Positions 17,213 to 25,980 of a stretch of 64,000 nucleotides of DNA are shown here, piece after piece. The position numbers and the translations under genes are program-made. The notes below the pieces were generated by a model that searched no databases, was not told the DNA's origin, and worked only from the letters and a program-made list of their open reading frames with translations. The DNA comes from Candidatus Sulfotelmatobacter sp. GTDB taxonomy: Bacteria > Acidobacteriota > Terriglobia > Terriglobales > Acidobacteriaceae. The DNA lies in assembly GCA_030041475.1 (NCBI GenBank), contig JASHNU010000019.1, positions 124,001-188,000 on the forward strand, in the 5' to 3' direction. Each line of letters begins with the position of its first letter. Position 1 is the stretch's first letter.

Positions 17213-18151
17213 TCAGGGCATGACCGCCGACTCGAGAATTCTCAGTCCCACCTGTCCGTCGCGCACCGTGAGCCTCGCCTGCACTCCGAATGGCAGGGTG
17301 ATGTTCTCAGCGGTTACGTGGCCGGAGCGAACGCCGAAGGCGACAGGAACTCCCAGATCACCCACAATACGTGTCACCACTTCCTGCAAAGTGTAGCCCT
17401 GACCCGGTGCCTGCACGCAGTCGAGCATCTCGCCGAAGACGATGCCGCGCACTCGCGCGAATTTGCCAGCCAACTTCAACTGCATAAGCATGCGGTCGAT
17501 CTGATAGGGTTTGGCGGCGAGGTCTTCGATAAAAAGAATCGTGCCATCGGTCTGGATTTCGTACGGCGTGCCGAGCGACGCCACCAGAATCGAGAGGCAG
17601 CCACCATAAAGTATGCCCTCGGCCTCCCCGTCCACCAGCCCATTAACGCCGGCGCCAGTGGGAACGTCCCAGGGTTCGGAGCCAGACAGGGCCGATCGCC
17701 AGGACGCGAGATGCACGCCATCGTTATGCGCCCAATCCTTGGCCGCCATGGGGCCGTGAAACGTAACGAAACCCCCAGGGGTGGAGAAATACACCAGCAA
17801 CGATGTCATGTCGCTGTACCCGACAAGAATCTTCGGGTGCGACACGACGGGCTTCTCCGGCAGCAGGTGATTCACCCCATAACCGCCGCGCGCGCAAATG
17901 ACAGCGCGCACTTCGTCTCGCGCGAACATTTCCTGCAACTCGCTAACCCGGCGCTTCACCGATCCGGCAAAATACAGATCTTTCTCTAAGATGGAGTCGA
18001 AATAAAACGGCTTGTATCCCGCCCGGCGCAAGGCTTCGCAGCCCGCCTCGAGATCGGCCTGCTTGATGTTGCTGGCCGGCGCGACGATGCCGACCGTGTC
18101 TCCAGGACGGAGTGCGGGCGGCTTGCGGCGTTGAAAATTCGAGGATGGCAT
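17213..18151 (-). CDS. ldcA: LD-carboxypeptidase (S66, muramoyltetrapeptide carboxypeptidase)
   Basis: A 312-residue cytoplasmic enzyme without a signal peptide. The S66 triad is visible: Ser113 in VGYSDMTSLL, Glu209 in LFIEDLAAKPYQIDRM and His278 in GVRSGHVTAENITLPFG. ICARGGYG is also typical. It removes the terminal D-Ala from recycled tetrapeptides to give tripeptides. It lies 50 bases upstream of mpl on the same strand, fitting a recycling pair. The family also contains microcin-self-immunity proteins, but the neighbours favour recycling. Confidence 0.92.
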   Translation of the reverse strand: MPSSNFQRRKPPALRPGDTVGIVAPASNIKQADLEAGCEALRRAGYKPFYFDSILEKDLYFAGSVKRRVSELQEMFARDEVRAVICARGGYGVNHLLPEKPVVSHPKILVGYSDMTSLLVYFSTPGGFVTFHGPMAAKDWAHNDGVHLASWRSALSGSEPWDVPTGAGVNGLVDGEAEGILYGGCLSILVASLGTPYEIQTDGTILFIEDLAAKPYQIDRMLMQLKLAGKFARVRGIVFGEMLDCVQAPGQGYTLQEVVTRIVGDLGVPVAFGVRSGHVTAENITLPFGVQARLTVRDGQVGLRILESAVMP

Positions 18152-18221
18152 TTTTCTAAGAGGACATTTCGCACGACGGCGAATGGGGCGAGCCGCGGTG
18201 CGTAGCGACTCAGCTCAAAGT

Positions 18222-19019
18222 CTAGCTCAGCAAGAATTCGCCCCGGCATACTAACCGCGCCGAACCGCGAAGAAAAAGATTGTTCCCCTCCTGGCGCACT
18301 GTTTGTGTTCCGCCGGGTGCATGCACTCGAACCGGCGATTCAGCTCTGCCGGAGATCATGGCTGCCGCTGCCGACGCGCAGGAACCGGTCCCCGAAGAGC
18401 GCGTCTCCCCCACGCCGCGCTCAAAGAACACGACGTTCACGTCGTGGCGACCGTGAGAAGAAACCAGTTCGATATTCACTCCATTGGGAAACTGCGGAGC
18501 ACGCTGGACCGCAGCGGCGCGGGCCTGCCAGTTCGCGGCAAACGCCGGCACAAAGACAACGAAATGCGGATTGCCCATGGAGACCGGGATGCCGCGTACC
18601 TCCTTACCATCCACTTGCAGCGCAAGTTCCTTCTCAACGACAGCCGCGCCCATCTCCATTTCAAACTCGTACTCCGAGTCTTTCCGTCCCCTGAGTGAGC
18701 AAATCTTGATGCCGGCTCCGGTCAGAATCGACATGCGCTCTTTCTCGCGCGTCGCGCAAAGGTAGGCCGCAACGCAGCGCGTGCCATTGCCTGAGATCTC
18801 CGCCGGTGAACCGTCCGCATTGATCAGCCGGATCTCAACGTCAGCAGAAAAATGGGGCAGGATCCACTCAACACCATCCGCGCCCACGCCTTCGTGACGG
18901 TCGCAGATACGCCGCGTGAAGGCGGCGACGTCCTCGGGAGCGAGGGCGCCGTCGATCAGCAGAAAATCGTTGCCGCAGGCGCTGGCTTTCACAAAAGCGA
19001 TGGTGCGGCTGGCACTCAC
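18222..19019 (-). CDS. Diaminopimelate-epimerase-like protein with Ser in place of both catalytic Cys
   Basis: A 265-residue DapF-fold protein. Conserved features are KASACGNDFLL, INADGSPAEI, GNGTRC, MGNPHFV and GVGETRSSGTGSC. In known DapF the two catalytic cysteines lie in xCGNGxR and xxCGxGA. Here those positions are Ser76 (AEISGNGTRC) and Ser209 (TRSSGTGSC); the codons are TCA and TCG, read clearly on both strands. A two-thiol epimerase mechanism is therefore not possible as drawn. The gene sits beside LD-carboxypeptidase and mpl, so a role in amino-acid or peptide stereochemistry of the envelope is possible. It may be an active variant, an enzyme for another substrate or an inactive paralogue. 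The start at 19019 has no competitor. Confidence 0.85.
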   Translation of the reverse strand: MSASRTIAFVKASACGNDFLLIDGALAPEDVAAFTRRICDRHEGVGADGVEWILPHFSADVEIRLINADGSPAEISGNGTRCVAAYLCATREKERMSILTGAGIKICSLRGRKDSEYEFEMEMGAAVVEKELALQVDGKEVRGIPVSMGNPHFVVFVPAFAANWQARAAAVQRAPQFPNGVNIELVSSHGRHDVNVVFFERGVGETRSSGTGSCASAAAAMISGRAESPVRVHAPGGTQTVRQEGNNLFLRGSARLVCRGEFLLS

Positions 19020-19133
19020 ACCCGCTCCACAACGGCCTTAGTCACCGATGGCTTCATTGGCTGATCCTGCGGACATGTGTCAGATGGCCGGATTCTATCA
19101 CTGCAGGCAGCGCTGGTCGCGTTACCGGCGTGA

Positions 19134-20789
19134 TTACCGGATGCGATAAAGAACCGCGCGCGATTGGCCGGTCACGTGAATTTCGACCAGCGCGCGCAGA
19201 TGACGATTCTGCACAGCTTGCCAGACCGGGTCACCTTCGAAAGCAACCACGTAGCCCGCGTACGCCGCAGGATTGGACAGCGCACGCTCCCAAAGGCCCT
19301 CGGCATCTTCCGGTTGCTTCCAGACGCGGTGGTTGCCCTCGTTGATCGTGCGCCGCAACGGAACGCCTGCCTGCTCGAGGGCGCCCACATGATCGCCAAG
19401 ATACATGAGAATAGTCGAATCTGGCGGAAGTTTGCTGAGCCAGCCTGCTAGTTGCGCTTCGAGTTGATTCCGGCTGCGCATGTTGATCTGCGCCTCGGCG
19501 AGGGTGATGGGCGTCGCTCGCCAGATGGAAGCGTAGCCCACCGTGACGAGGGCAACGGTTCCCGCGATGGCCGCCCAGCGAACCGTCCTGAGCCAGCCAC
19601 CGGATGGCCAGGGCAGCTTGATGCCGAGATACATCACCACCGCGAAAGCCAGGGCGAATGCCGGCAGCAGCTGCAATCCATAGCGGACGTTGTAATGAGT
19701 GAACGGCCACCAAGCGGGCACGAAAATTGGAACGCCACCGTAGCCGATTGAGAAGGCGTAAAAAGCAATAGGCGCAAGGAGCAAGGCAAATACATGAACT
19801 TTGCGAAGGACTAACATCCCGAGGCATCCTGCTACGAACCAGATCACAAGGACGTGCTCCAAGAGTTCACCGTCAGCCATGGTTTCTTGTGCGGCTTTGA
19901 AAAAATACAGCGATGAAACGCCCAGGCTGCCCGACCCCGGATGCCCGCTGTGCCTGGGATTCTCCGTCCTCATTTCAATCGCCTTGGCCGAGTACGGACC
20001 ATTTTCAAATTCCAGCGGATTGCGGTAGATGATTGCGTTGTAAGCGAGCCAGAGCGCGGGGGCGGTCGCGGCGATCAGGACAAATGTGATCGCCACTCTC
20101 CGAGAAAGTCGGAATCCCGGACTCTGGTTCTGTAACGGTGGGCGGAGCGCGAGAACGATCACAACCAGTGACAACCCGGCAGCGAGAAACCAGCCATCGT
20201 ATCGCGTCAGGCACGCCGCCGCGAGGCAAGCTGCACACTTGTTCAGAGCTCTCGTGCTGCCGCGCAGCCACTCGCTGAAGTAGACAACAGTCCAGATAAA
20301 GAGCGCCAGGTAGATCGCCTCACCCATTGCCGTGGTCTGCATGTAAATCAAATTCGGATTGGCCGCATAGATTAGAGCGGCGGCCCAGGCCGCAATGCGA
20401 GCCCCCGCGTCTGGTTGACTGTTCTGCGAGAGCACGCCGCGCGCGAGCCGGAAGATCCCGATCACGCCGCACACGTACGCGGTCAGAGAAGGAATCGAGC
20501 CGCCCACACCCCGCTGCCACATTTCGTTGGAAATCAGGAATGGGATCATCAACAGGTGAGGTAGCGGCAGCCAGACCGTTCCCAACTGGAGCAGACCCGG
20601 GGTTCTCGAATCGAAGACGCGGCGCGCGATGTTGATGTGAGCCACCGCGTCGCCATACAACGCCGTGTCGCCATTGCGAAAGTAAAACAAGTAGGAGAAA
20701 ACCGCGATACACGTCGCCAGCCACGCCAGCAGCCGGACTTCGGAATCCCAATGTGAGCCGGCAGGCGGATTCTTGGTTGAGTTGGCCAT
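19134..20789 (-). CDS. Polytopic membrane protein, GT-C glycosyltransferase-like
   Basis: About 551 residues with 10-12 predicted membrane helices. The start is placed at ATG 20789 (MANSTKNPPAGSHW) because the longer frame to 20873 would overlap the pfkB-family gene. After the first helix comes GDAVAHINIARRVFDS, in the place where GT-C enzymes keep a catalytic acidic residue in their first periplasmic loop, and VWLPLPHLLMIPF follows. The C-terminal 110 residues form a soluble domain (LPPDSTILMYLGDHVGALEQ). GT-C enzymes move sugars or other groups from polyprenyl carriers on the outer face of the membrane. Substrate unknown; the family call rests on topology and the acidic loop. Confidence 0.75.
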   Translation of the reverse strand: MANSTKNPPAGSHWDSEVRLLAWLATCIAVFSYLFYFRNGDTALYGDAVAHINIARRVFDSRTPGLLQLGTVWLPLPHLLMIPFLISNEMWQRGVGGSIPSLTAYVCGVIGIFRLARGVLSQNSQPDAGARIAAWAAALIYAANPNLIYMQTTAMGEAIYLALFIWTVVYFSEWLRGSTRALNKCAACLAAACLTRYDGWFLAAGLSLVVIVLALRPPLQNQSPGFRLSRRVAITFVLIAATAPALWLAYNAIIYRNPLEFENGPYSAKAIEMRTENPRHSGHPGSGSLGVSSLYFFKAAQETMADGELLEHVLVIWFVAGCLGMLVLRKVHVFALLLAPIAFYAFSIGYGGVPIFVPAWWPFTHYNVRYGLQLLPAFALAFAVVMYLGIKLPWPSGGWLRTVRWAAIAGTVALVTVGYASIWRATPITLAEAQINMRSRNQLEAQLAGWLSKLPPDSTILMYLGDHVGALEQAGVPLRRTINEGNHRVWKQPEDAEGLWERALSNPAAYAGYVVAFEGDPVWQAVQNRHLRALVEIHVTGQSRAVLYRIR

Positions 20790-20826
20790 GGCCCCCACGG
20801 AAAGGAAAAAGACGGACGGACCGGGA

Positions 20827-21750
20827 TTATTCGAGATGCGATAGCTCACGAAAGATCTGAAAGCGGGCGTCAATTTCCTCCCGGGTCAGCGACTGCAGCC
20901 GCTCGGTCCCGAAACGCTCGACGGCGAATGATCCCATCACGCCTCCGTAAAACAGAGCGCGTTTCAGCACTTCGCGGTTCACCTCTTCCTGCGAAGCCAA
21001 GTATCCCATGAATCCGCCGGCAAACGAGTCGCCCGCGCCGGTCGGGTCTTTGACCTCGTCAATCGGCAGCGCCGGCGCACGAAACGGATGACGGCCGATG
21101 CCGAACGCACCTTCGCGAAAGAAAATGGTCGCGCCGTATTCACCGTGCTTGATGACCAGCGCCTTCGGGCCCATGGCCAGCACTTTCTGCGCAGCGCGCG
21201 GCAGATTGGTCTGGCCGGCCAGCATTTTGGCCTCGGTGTCGTTGATGAGCAGCAGGTCTACCAGCTTCAACGTTTCGGCCAGTTCCCTGGGCGTGCCTTT
21301 GATCCAGTAATTCATCGTGTCGCAACCGGTCAGGCGAACGCCGTTCATTTTGCGCCGCACATTCGCCTGCAGCGTGGGCTGAATGTTGGCGAGGAACAGA
21401 AACTCTGTGTCTTCGTACTCCTGCGGAATCCGCGGCTGGAAGGTCTCGAAGACATTGAGGTCGGTGTAGTTGGTCTTGGCCTCGTTGAGATTGTCGAAAT
21501 ACGAACCGCCCCAGCGAAACGTCTTCCCCTTGGCGCGCTCGATGCCACGTGTGTCGATTCCATGCTTGTGGAACACCGCTTCTTGCTCGGGGCCAAAGTC
21601 TTCGCCTACGATGGCGACAACGCGAACTTTCGTGAAGTAGCTGGCAGCGAGCGAGAAGTAAGTGGCGGCTCCGCCCAGAATATTTTTCACGCTGCCGGAG
21701 GGCGACGTGATGTCATCGTATGCGACCGAACCGACTACCAGAATGCTCAC
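20827..21750 (-). CDS. PfkB family carbohydrate/nucleoside kinase
   Basis: A 307-residue ribokinase-like kinase. The N-terminus has the family glycine motif (NILGGAATYFSLAASYF), and the C-terminal signature is DPTGAGDSFAGGFMG with Asp241 as the catalytic base. It lies 32 bases downstream of MTA phosphorylase on the same strand, so the two are probably cotranscribed. The substrate cannot be read from sequence; adenosine, ribose or a methylthioribose-related compound would fit the neighbour, but this is inference. A TAGGAG ribosome binding site lies upstream. Confidence 0.88.
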   Translation of the reverse strand: MSILVVGSVAYDDITSPSGSVKNILGGAATYFSLAASYFTKVRVVAIVGEDFGPEQEAVFHKHGIDTRGIERAKGKTFRWGGSYFDNLNEAKTNYTDLNVFETFQPRIPQEYEDTEFLFLANIQPTLQANVRRKMNGVRLTGCDTMNYWIKGTPRELAETLKLVDLLLINDTEAKMLAGQTNLPRAAQKVLAMGPKALVIKHGEYGATIFFREGAFGIGRHPFRAPALPIDEVKDPTGAGDSFAGGFMGYLASQEEVNREVLKRALFYGGVMGSFAVERFGTERLQSLTREEIDARFQIFRELSHLE

Positions 21751-21782
21751 TGCTAACGCGCGCTCCTAGGCGGGATTTGTGG

Positions 21783-22646
21783 CTACCTCACGTACTTGCC
21801 GATGATCAGCTTCAGTTTCTTTTTGGTTGCTGCCGAAATTTTCTTGGGGTCCGTCAGGATCGCGTGGGCCAGCGCCGATGCGCATTTGCAGGAACGTGTG
21901 GGCGGAATAGCGGCGACAGTGGCGCGGACAACTTTTGTCGCGTTCTCGGCATTCTTCAGCAGAACAGTCACAACCTGATCGACGGTGACCGAAGCGTGAT
22001 GCGGATGCCAGCAATCGTAATCGGTGACCATGGCGACAGTGACGTAGCAAAGCTCTGCCTCCCGCGCCAGCTTGGCTTCCTGCAGGTTGGTCATGCCGAT
22101 GACGTCCATGCCCAAGCTCCGGTAAACGTTCGACTCTGCCCTGGTAGAAAACTGCGGGCCCTCCATGCAGAGGTAGGTTCCCCCGCGCTTCCCGACGACA
22201 CCGATCTGCCGGCACGCACTTTCGACCACGCCTGACAATTCTCCGCACACCGGTTCGGCAAAGGCGATATGCGCGACGATCCCCCCGCCGAAAAACGTGT
22301 CGACGCGATGACGGGTGCGGTCGAAGAACTGATCGGGAATCACGAAGTCGAGAGGCTTGTGTTCTTCCTTGAGCGAGCCCACGGCGGAAATGGAAATGAT
22401 GCGCTCGACACCGAGCTGCTTGAATCCGTGAATGTTGGCGCGGAAATTCAGCTCGCTGGGCAGAATGCGATGGCCCCGCCCGTGGCGCGCCAGAAACGCC
22501 ACCTTACGTCCTTCCAGCATGCCGCAAACGTAAGCGTCGGAGGGCGCGCCGAACGGCGTCTTCAGCCGGACCTCTTTCACCTTTCCGAGGCCGGGCATGG
22601 AATAGAGCCCGCTGCCGCCAATGATCCCGATTTCCGCCTGTACCAA
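21783..22646 (-). CDS. mtnP: S-methyl-5'-thioadenosine phosphorylase
   Basis: A 287-residue purine nucleoside phosphorylase-family protein. The N-terminus [16 protein letters not shown], the [19 protein letters not shown] segment and [19 protein letters not shown] are characteristic of MTA phosphorylases, with [17 protein letters not shown] following. It cleaves methylthioadenosine, a by-product of polyamine and other SAM-dependent reactions, to adenine and methylthioribose-1-phosphate in the cytoplasm. The C-terminus carries a Lys-rich extension ([16 protein letters not shown]). The GVERI and GMDVIGMTN segments fit MtnP rather than general PNP. Confidence 0.93.
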   Translation of the reverse strand: MVQAEIGIIGGSGLYSMPGLGKVKEVRLKTPFGAPSDAYVCGMLEGRKVAFLARHGRGHRILPSELNFRANIHGFKQLGVERIISISAVGSLKEEHKPLDFVIPDQFFDRTRHRVDTFFGGGIVAHIAFAEPVCGELSGVVESACRQIGVVGKRGGTYLCMEGPQFSTRAESNVYRSLGMDVIGMTNLQEAKLAREAELCYVTVAMVTDYDCWHPHHASVTVDQVVTVLLKNAENATKVVRATVAAIPPTRSCKCASALAHAILTDPKKISAATKKKLKLIIGKYVR

Positions 22647-22804
22647 TCACCCTCCCGGACGCACGCGCGCCCACAAGTCAAACTCGTGATTATACAGGAG
22701 CGAAATTGTCTTCCCGCAGAGGTCGAAGCGAGGACGCTGGCCCGAGTTCGAAAGCGATAAAGGAACAAGGCATACTTTCAGTGGGGTGAAAAAGGGTAGC
22801 CGCT

Positions 22805-23020
22805 ATGAGCGCCGGAAAATGGCGTCACAGCATGTGCGTCAAATGCTTTCGCAAGCGCTGGCCGCACGGCAAAATCTCGCCAAAGCAGATACCTGAAAGC
22901 AGACGCCTCTGGGAGACTTGCTGTTTCTGCGGCACGAAGCACAAGGATGGAATCCACTTGAAGAAAGATCCACGCAGCCGCGAACTCCAGTGCGGTGTCC
23001 TGATTCCGGCCTCCAAGTAG
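22805..23020 (+). CDS. Small cysteine-rich protein, possible zinc ribbon
   Basis: A 71-residue basic protein with two Cys pairs, CVKC near residue 11 and CCFCG near residue 39, spaced like a treble-clef or zinc-ribbon fold, plus one more Cys near the end (LQCGVL). It is rich in Lys and Arg. ATG 22805 follows a GGGTAGCC stretch; a second ATG at 22832 begins MCVKCFRKRWP. It lies alone between mtnP (divergent) and a secreted protein gene. No family recognised. The spaced Cys pairs favour a real gene, but short length keeps confidence moderate. Confidence 0.55.
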   Translation: MSAGKWRHSMCVKCFRKRWPHGKISPKQIPESRRLWETCCFCGTKHKDGIHLKKDPRSRELQCGVLIPASK

Positions 23021-23070
23021 CCGCCGCCCCCGCCTGAAGCCGTGTCTTTACTCGGCGGTACAATCTAGCC

Positions 23071-24327
23071 ATGAGGTTCGCTGTTGCGGGCTGTGTGCTG
23101 TTGCTCTCCAGCTTTTGTGGCGCCCAGGAAAAGCCTGCTGCTGTTGCGGCTTCAGTCACCGTTCCAGCCATCATCGATCACAACCGTGTCACCATCGAGG
23201 CAGACATCGCCGTGCCCGACGGCTCGACACAGCGCGTCCGTGCCTGGGTCGATAATGGAAATCCTGACCTGGAAATGTCGCGCCATTTAGCGACAGTCTT
23301 GCAGTTGGCGGTTTCGTGCGATGATCGCGCATGCTCTTCTGCGCCGCCACATGAGATGACGATCGGCGGAATGAGCATTTCGTTCGCTGCACTGAAAGAG
23401 GCTAAGATTCCGCTGAAGCCGGTGAGTGCCGCGTCAGTGCTGGCCCCGGGAACGAATGCCGAAATCAATCTGCCCGCCAGGGTGCTGCGGCACTACGACG
23501 TCCTCGTCGATTTTCCCGGGCACAAGTTCACGATCGGCCCGCCGGGCACGATTCACTTTCAAGGCGTGAGCAGCAAAGTTCAGATCGGCGCGGAGAGTGG
23601 CCTTATCCAGGTCTCCAGCCAGATCGAAAGCAAGAAATACAATCTCGCGCTGGATCTGGGGTCGAGCGTCAGCTTTTTGTCGGAGGACCTTTTCCACACG
23701 CTCGCCGCCGCGCATGCCGCATGGCCACTCATGACCGGCGCCGTGGGCCCGGCCAATATGTGGGGAACGGATGACGAACCGAAGTGGCAGCTGATGCGGG
23801 TGGACCGCCTGCAGTACGGACCGGTGTTTCTTACCGACGTTCCGGTGGTCGCGCTGTCCGTAGCGTACATCGATTTCATTGAAAAGCCGGTTGGCGCTTC
23901 TGACGTGGGCCTGCTCGGTTCCCAAGCATTGCTGAACTATCGCGTTGGGTTTGATTACGCGCACTCAACCGTTTACTTCGACATCGGACGCCTGTTCAAC
24001 TTCCCCGACTTCGACGTCGTCGGCCTTGTCCTGCGCCCCGAGGATGATGGGCGATTCACTATCCTCGGTGTAGCGGACTTCGAGGGCAAGCCTTCGGTGC
24101 CGAGCGGACCCGAGGGTGTGCACGGGGGCGATCTTCTCGTTGCAGTTGACGACATCCCTGTGCAAGGTGTGACCATGGGGCAAGTGTGGTCTATGCTCGG
24201 CGGAACGCCAGGGCAGGCGCGCAAGCTGACGATCGAACACGGTGGGAAACAGTTTATGGTTGCGGCCAGCGTGCGGCACTTCCTTGCAGAGCCGCCAGAC
24301 GACGGCGACACAAAAAAGAAAAAATGA
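23071..24327 (+). CDS. Secreted aspartyl-protease-like protein with PDZ domain
   Basis: A 418-residue protein with a signal peptide (MRFAVAGCVLLLSSFCGAQ). Two repeats resemble retropepsin/pepsin lobes: the first has RAWVDNGNPDLEMS, where DTG of active enzymes is DNG, and the second has LALDLGSSVSFLS, a DxGSS motif. Residues 325-410 form a PDZ-like domain (GGDLLVAVDDIPVQGVTMGQV). The changed first motif suggests either an unusual protease or a non-catalytic binding protein. It ends one base before the stop of the convergent metallopeptidase gene. TACAAT lies 6 bases before the ATG. Confidence 0.8.
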   Translation: MRFAVAGCVLLLSSFCGAQEKPAAVAASVTVPAIIDHNRVTIEADIAVPDGSTQRVRAWVDNGNPDLEMSRHLATVLQLAVSCDDRACSSAPPHEMTIGGMSISFAALKEAKIPLKPVSAASVLAPGTNAEINLPARVLRHYDVLVDFPGHKFTIGPPGTIHFQGVSSKVQIGAESGLIQVSSQIESKKYNLALDLGSSVSFLSEDLFHTLAAAHAAWPLMTGAVGPANMWGTDDEPKWQLMRVDRLQYGPVFLTDVPVVALSVAYIDFIEKPVGASDVGLLGSQALLNYRVGFDYAHSTVYFDIGRLFNFPDFDVVGLVLRPEDDGRFTILGVADFEGKPSVPSGPEGVHGGDLLVAVDDIPVQGVTMGQVWSMLGGTPGQARKLTIEHGGKQFMVAASVRHFLAEPPDDGDTKKKK

Positions 24328-24328
24328 G

Positions 24329-25942
24329 TTACTTCGCGGCCGCTGCAGGCGTTGCAGTCGCAGATGCGAAAATTTCCTTCTCCAGCGCTGCCGTCGTGGC
24401 TGCCTCGAGGCCCTCGCTCACGAACACCGTGTCACCCTGTTCTTCGATCACGACAGCGCCATCCTCGGTGGTCCACACATGGCGGCCTTTCAACAGATCG
24501 ATCTTGAACTCGCTCGTCTGCGTCGACTTTTCCGCCGATGCTTTTTCCTGCCCCACGGGCGGATCGGACGACGTTGCATCGCCAACAGGCTGCACTTTCT
24601 TGTAGCGCTGCTGCAGCGAGCGCGCATAGATGTCGGCAAACTCGGAGGCGTTCTCCGCGCTCGACCAGCGTGAAACATACAGAAGTCCCAGCGGACCCGT
24701 CATGGTTACATCGGAGCCGGTATTCTGTTTCGGCCTGACGGCGTAATAGTATCCGCCGCGCCACTCCGGATAGAGGCGCTTGGAGAGAGGCTTTCCCGCA
24801 TATTGTTCCACCAGCACGGCCACATCAAATTCGCCCATCGCGCCAATGTCGAACTTCTCATAATCCTTGAAGTCGTGCTTGAAATCGGGCACGGACATCA
24901 GCTCGATCTTCTCGCCCGAGAGGTACGTCTCCGGCTGCATGATCTGCCGCGTCGTATGAGGAGGATTTTGCAGCACCGACGCGAACGCCTTCTCCTTGCC
25001 GCCTTTCTCCATGAGCTTGACTACGAACTCCATGCCATAGCTGTAGGGGAAGGTCAGCGACTCCTTCATAAAAATGGGGGCTTCGTTGAAGACCTTCGTG
25101 CTCGGCGAACCGCTCAACGTTTCCTCCACCATAGCTTCGACCAGTGCCGGTGAATCGGTGAGTGTGTGCCCGGTCGGCGCCATCGCGTACTGGAACATCA
25201 TGGCCTGCGCCTGGCCTTCTACGACCGCCTCACGCGCGTTGTCGATTTCATCGTTTTCAATGTCGGTCGGAGTGGGCTCTTTTCTCATCTCGGCCAAATC
25301 TTTTTCGCCCTTCTTCATCCACTTCCCCAGTCCGACCGCCTGGTCCTGCAATGCATGGGTCAATTCGTGAGCCATTACCGGCTCCTGCTCCTGGATGGGC
25401 ACCCAGTCGAGCAGATTCACCGTCTTCGTTTTCGGATCGTAGTAACCAGCGATCTCCTCGCGCAGAATTGCCACGAGAAAAGTTTCCAGATTGAACTCGC
25501 GCGGCAACAGGCCAAATTTCTTGAGCACGAGTTCCGAACGCCGGAGCCGTTTCGTGTCTTCATCGTTTACGTGCTTGGTCAGGTAGGAAACGACCTCGTC
25601 GCGGCTGGTGAGCCGGCGCTTCACCTCGTGTTTGATCGGCAGGCCGGTCTGCCGACTGTCGAATTCGAGAATCTCATCGACGGAGTGGAAAAGGTCCTGG
25701 GCCTGTTGCGGGGTGATCTTTACGTCGTCGTCCTCTTTGGATGACGAAGGCACCTGCGGCGACGTCGCGGGATTGGATTGCTGTTGTGCTGCTGCCGGCG
25801 CCTGCGGAGCGGGCGGACTCGGGGCCTGCGTCGCCGTCTGGCCTGCGCATAGCGAGGCACCGGCTACGACACACGAGACCAGAAAAAAGATGGCCGCCAG
25901 CCTGAGGCGGCACAGGAATACAGGAGCTCGCGAGGACATCAT
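24329..25942 (-). CDS. Secreted zinc metallopeptidase-like protein (HELTH motif)
   Basis: The start is set at ATG 25942 (MMSSRAPVFLCRLRLAAIFF), which begins a signal sequence ending near AGASLCAG and avoids overlap with leuB. About 537 residues. A Pro/Gln/Ala-rich linker follows the signal, then a domain with EEIAGYYDPKTKTVNLLD and the zinc motif MAHELTHALQDQ (His192, His196); an acidic residue in REAVVEGQAQAMM is the likely third ligand. This arrangement is common in acidobacterial secreted proteins of unknown function. The C-terminus is Ala/Thr-rich. Substrate unknown; catalytic activity inferred from HExxH only. Confidence 0.8.
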   Translation of the reverse strand: MMSSRAPVFLCRLRLAAIFFLVSCVVAGASLCAGQTATQAPSPPAPQAPAAAQQQSNPATSPQVPSSSKEDDDVKITPQQAQDLFHSVDEILEFDSRQTGLPIKHEVKRRLTSRDEVVSYLTKHVNDEDTKRLRRSELVLKKFGLLPREFNLETFLVAILREEIAGYYDPKTKTVNLLDWVPIQEQEPVMAHELTHALQDQAVGLGKWMKKGEKDLAEMRKEPTPTDIENDEIDNAREAVVEGQAQAMMFQYAMAPTGHTLTDSPALVEAMVEETLSGSPSTKVFNEAPIFMKESLTFPYSYGMEFVVKLMEKGGKEKAFASVLQNPPHTTRQIMQPETYLSGEKIELMSVPDFKHDFKDYEKFDIGAMGEFDVAVLVEQYAGKPLSKRLYPEWRGGYYYAVRPKQNTGSDVTMTGPLGLLYVSRWSSAENASEFADIYARSLQQRYKKVQPVGDATSSDPPVGQEKASAEKSTQTSEFKIDLLKGRHVWTTEDGAVVIEEQGDTVFVSEGLEAATTAALEKEIFASATATPAAAAK

Positions 25943-25980
25943 TGTTTTCAGTGTATACCGATGCGAGCCTGCGTTCATCC

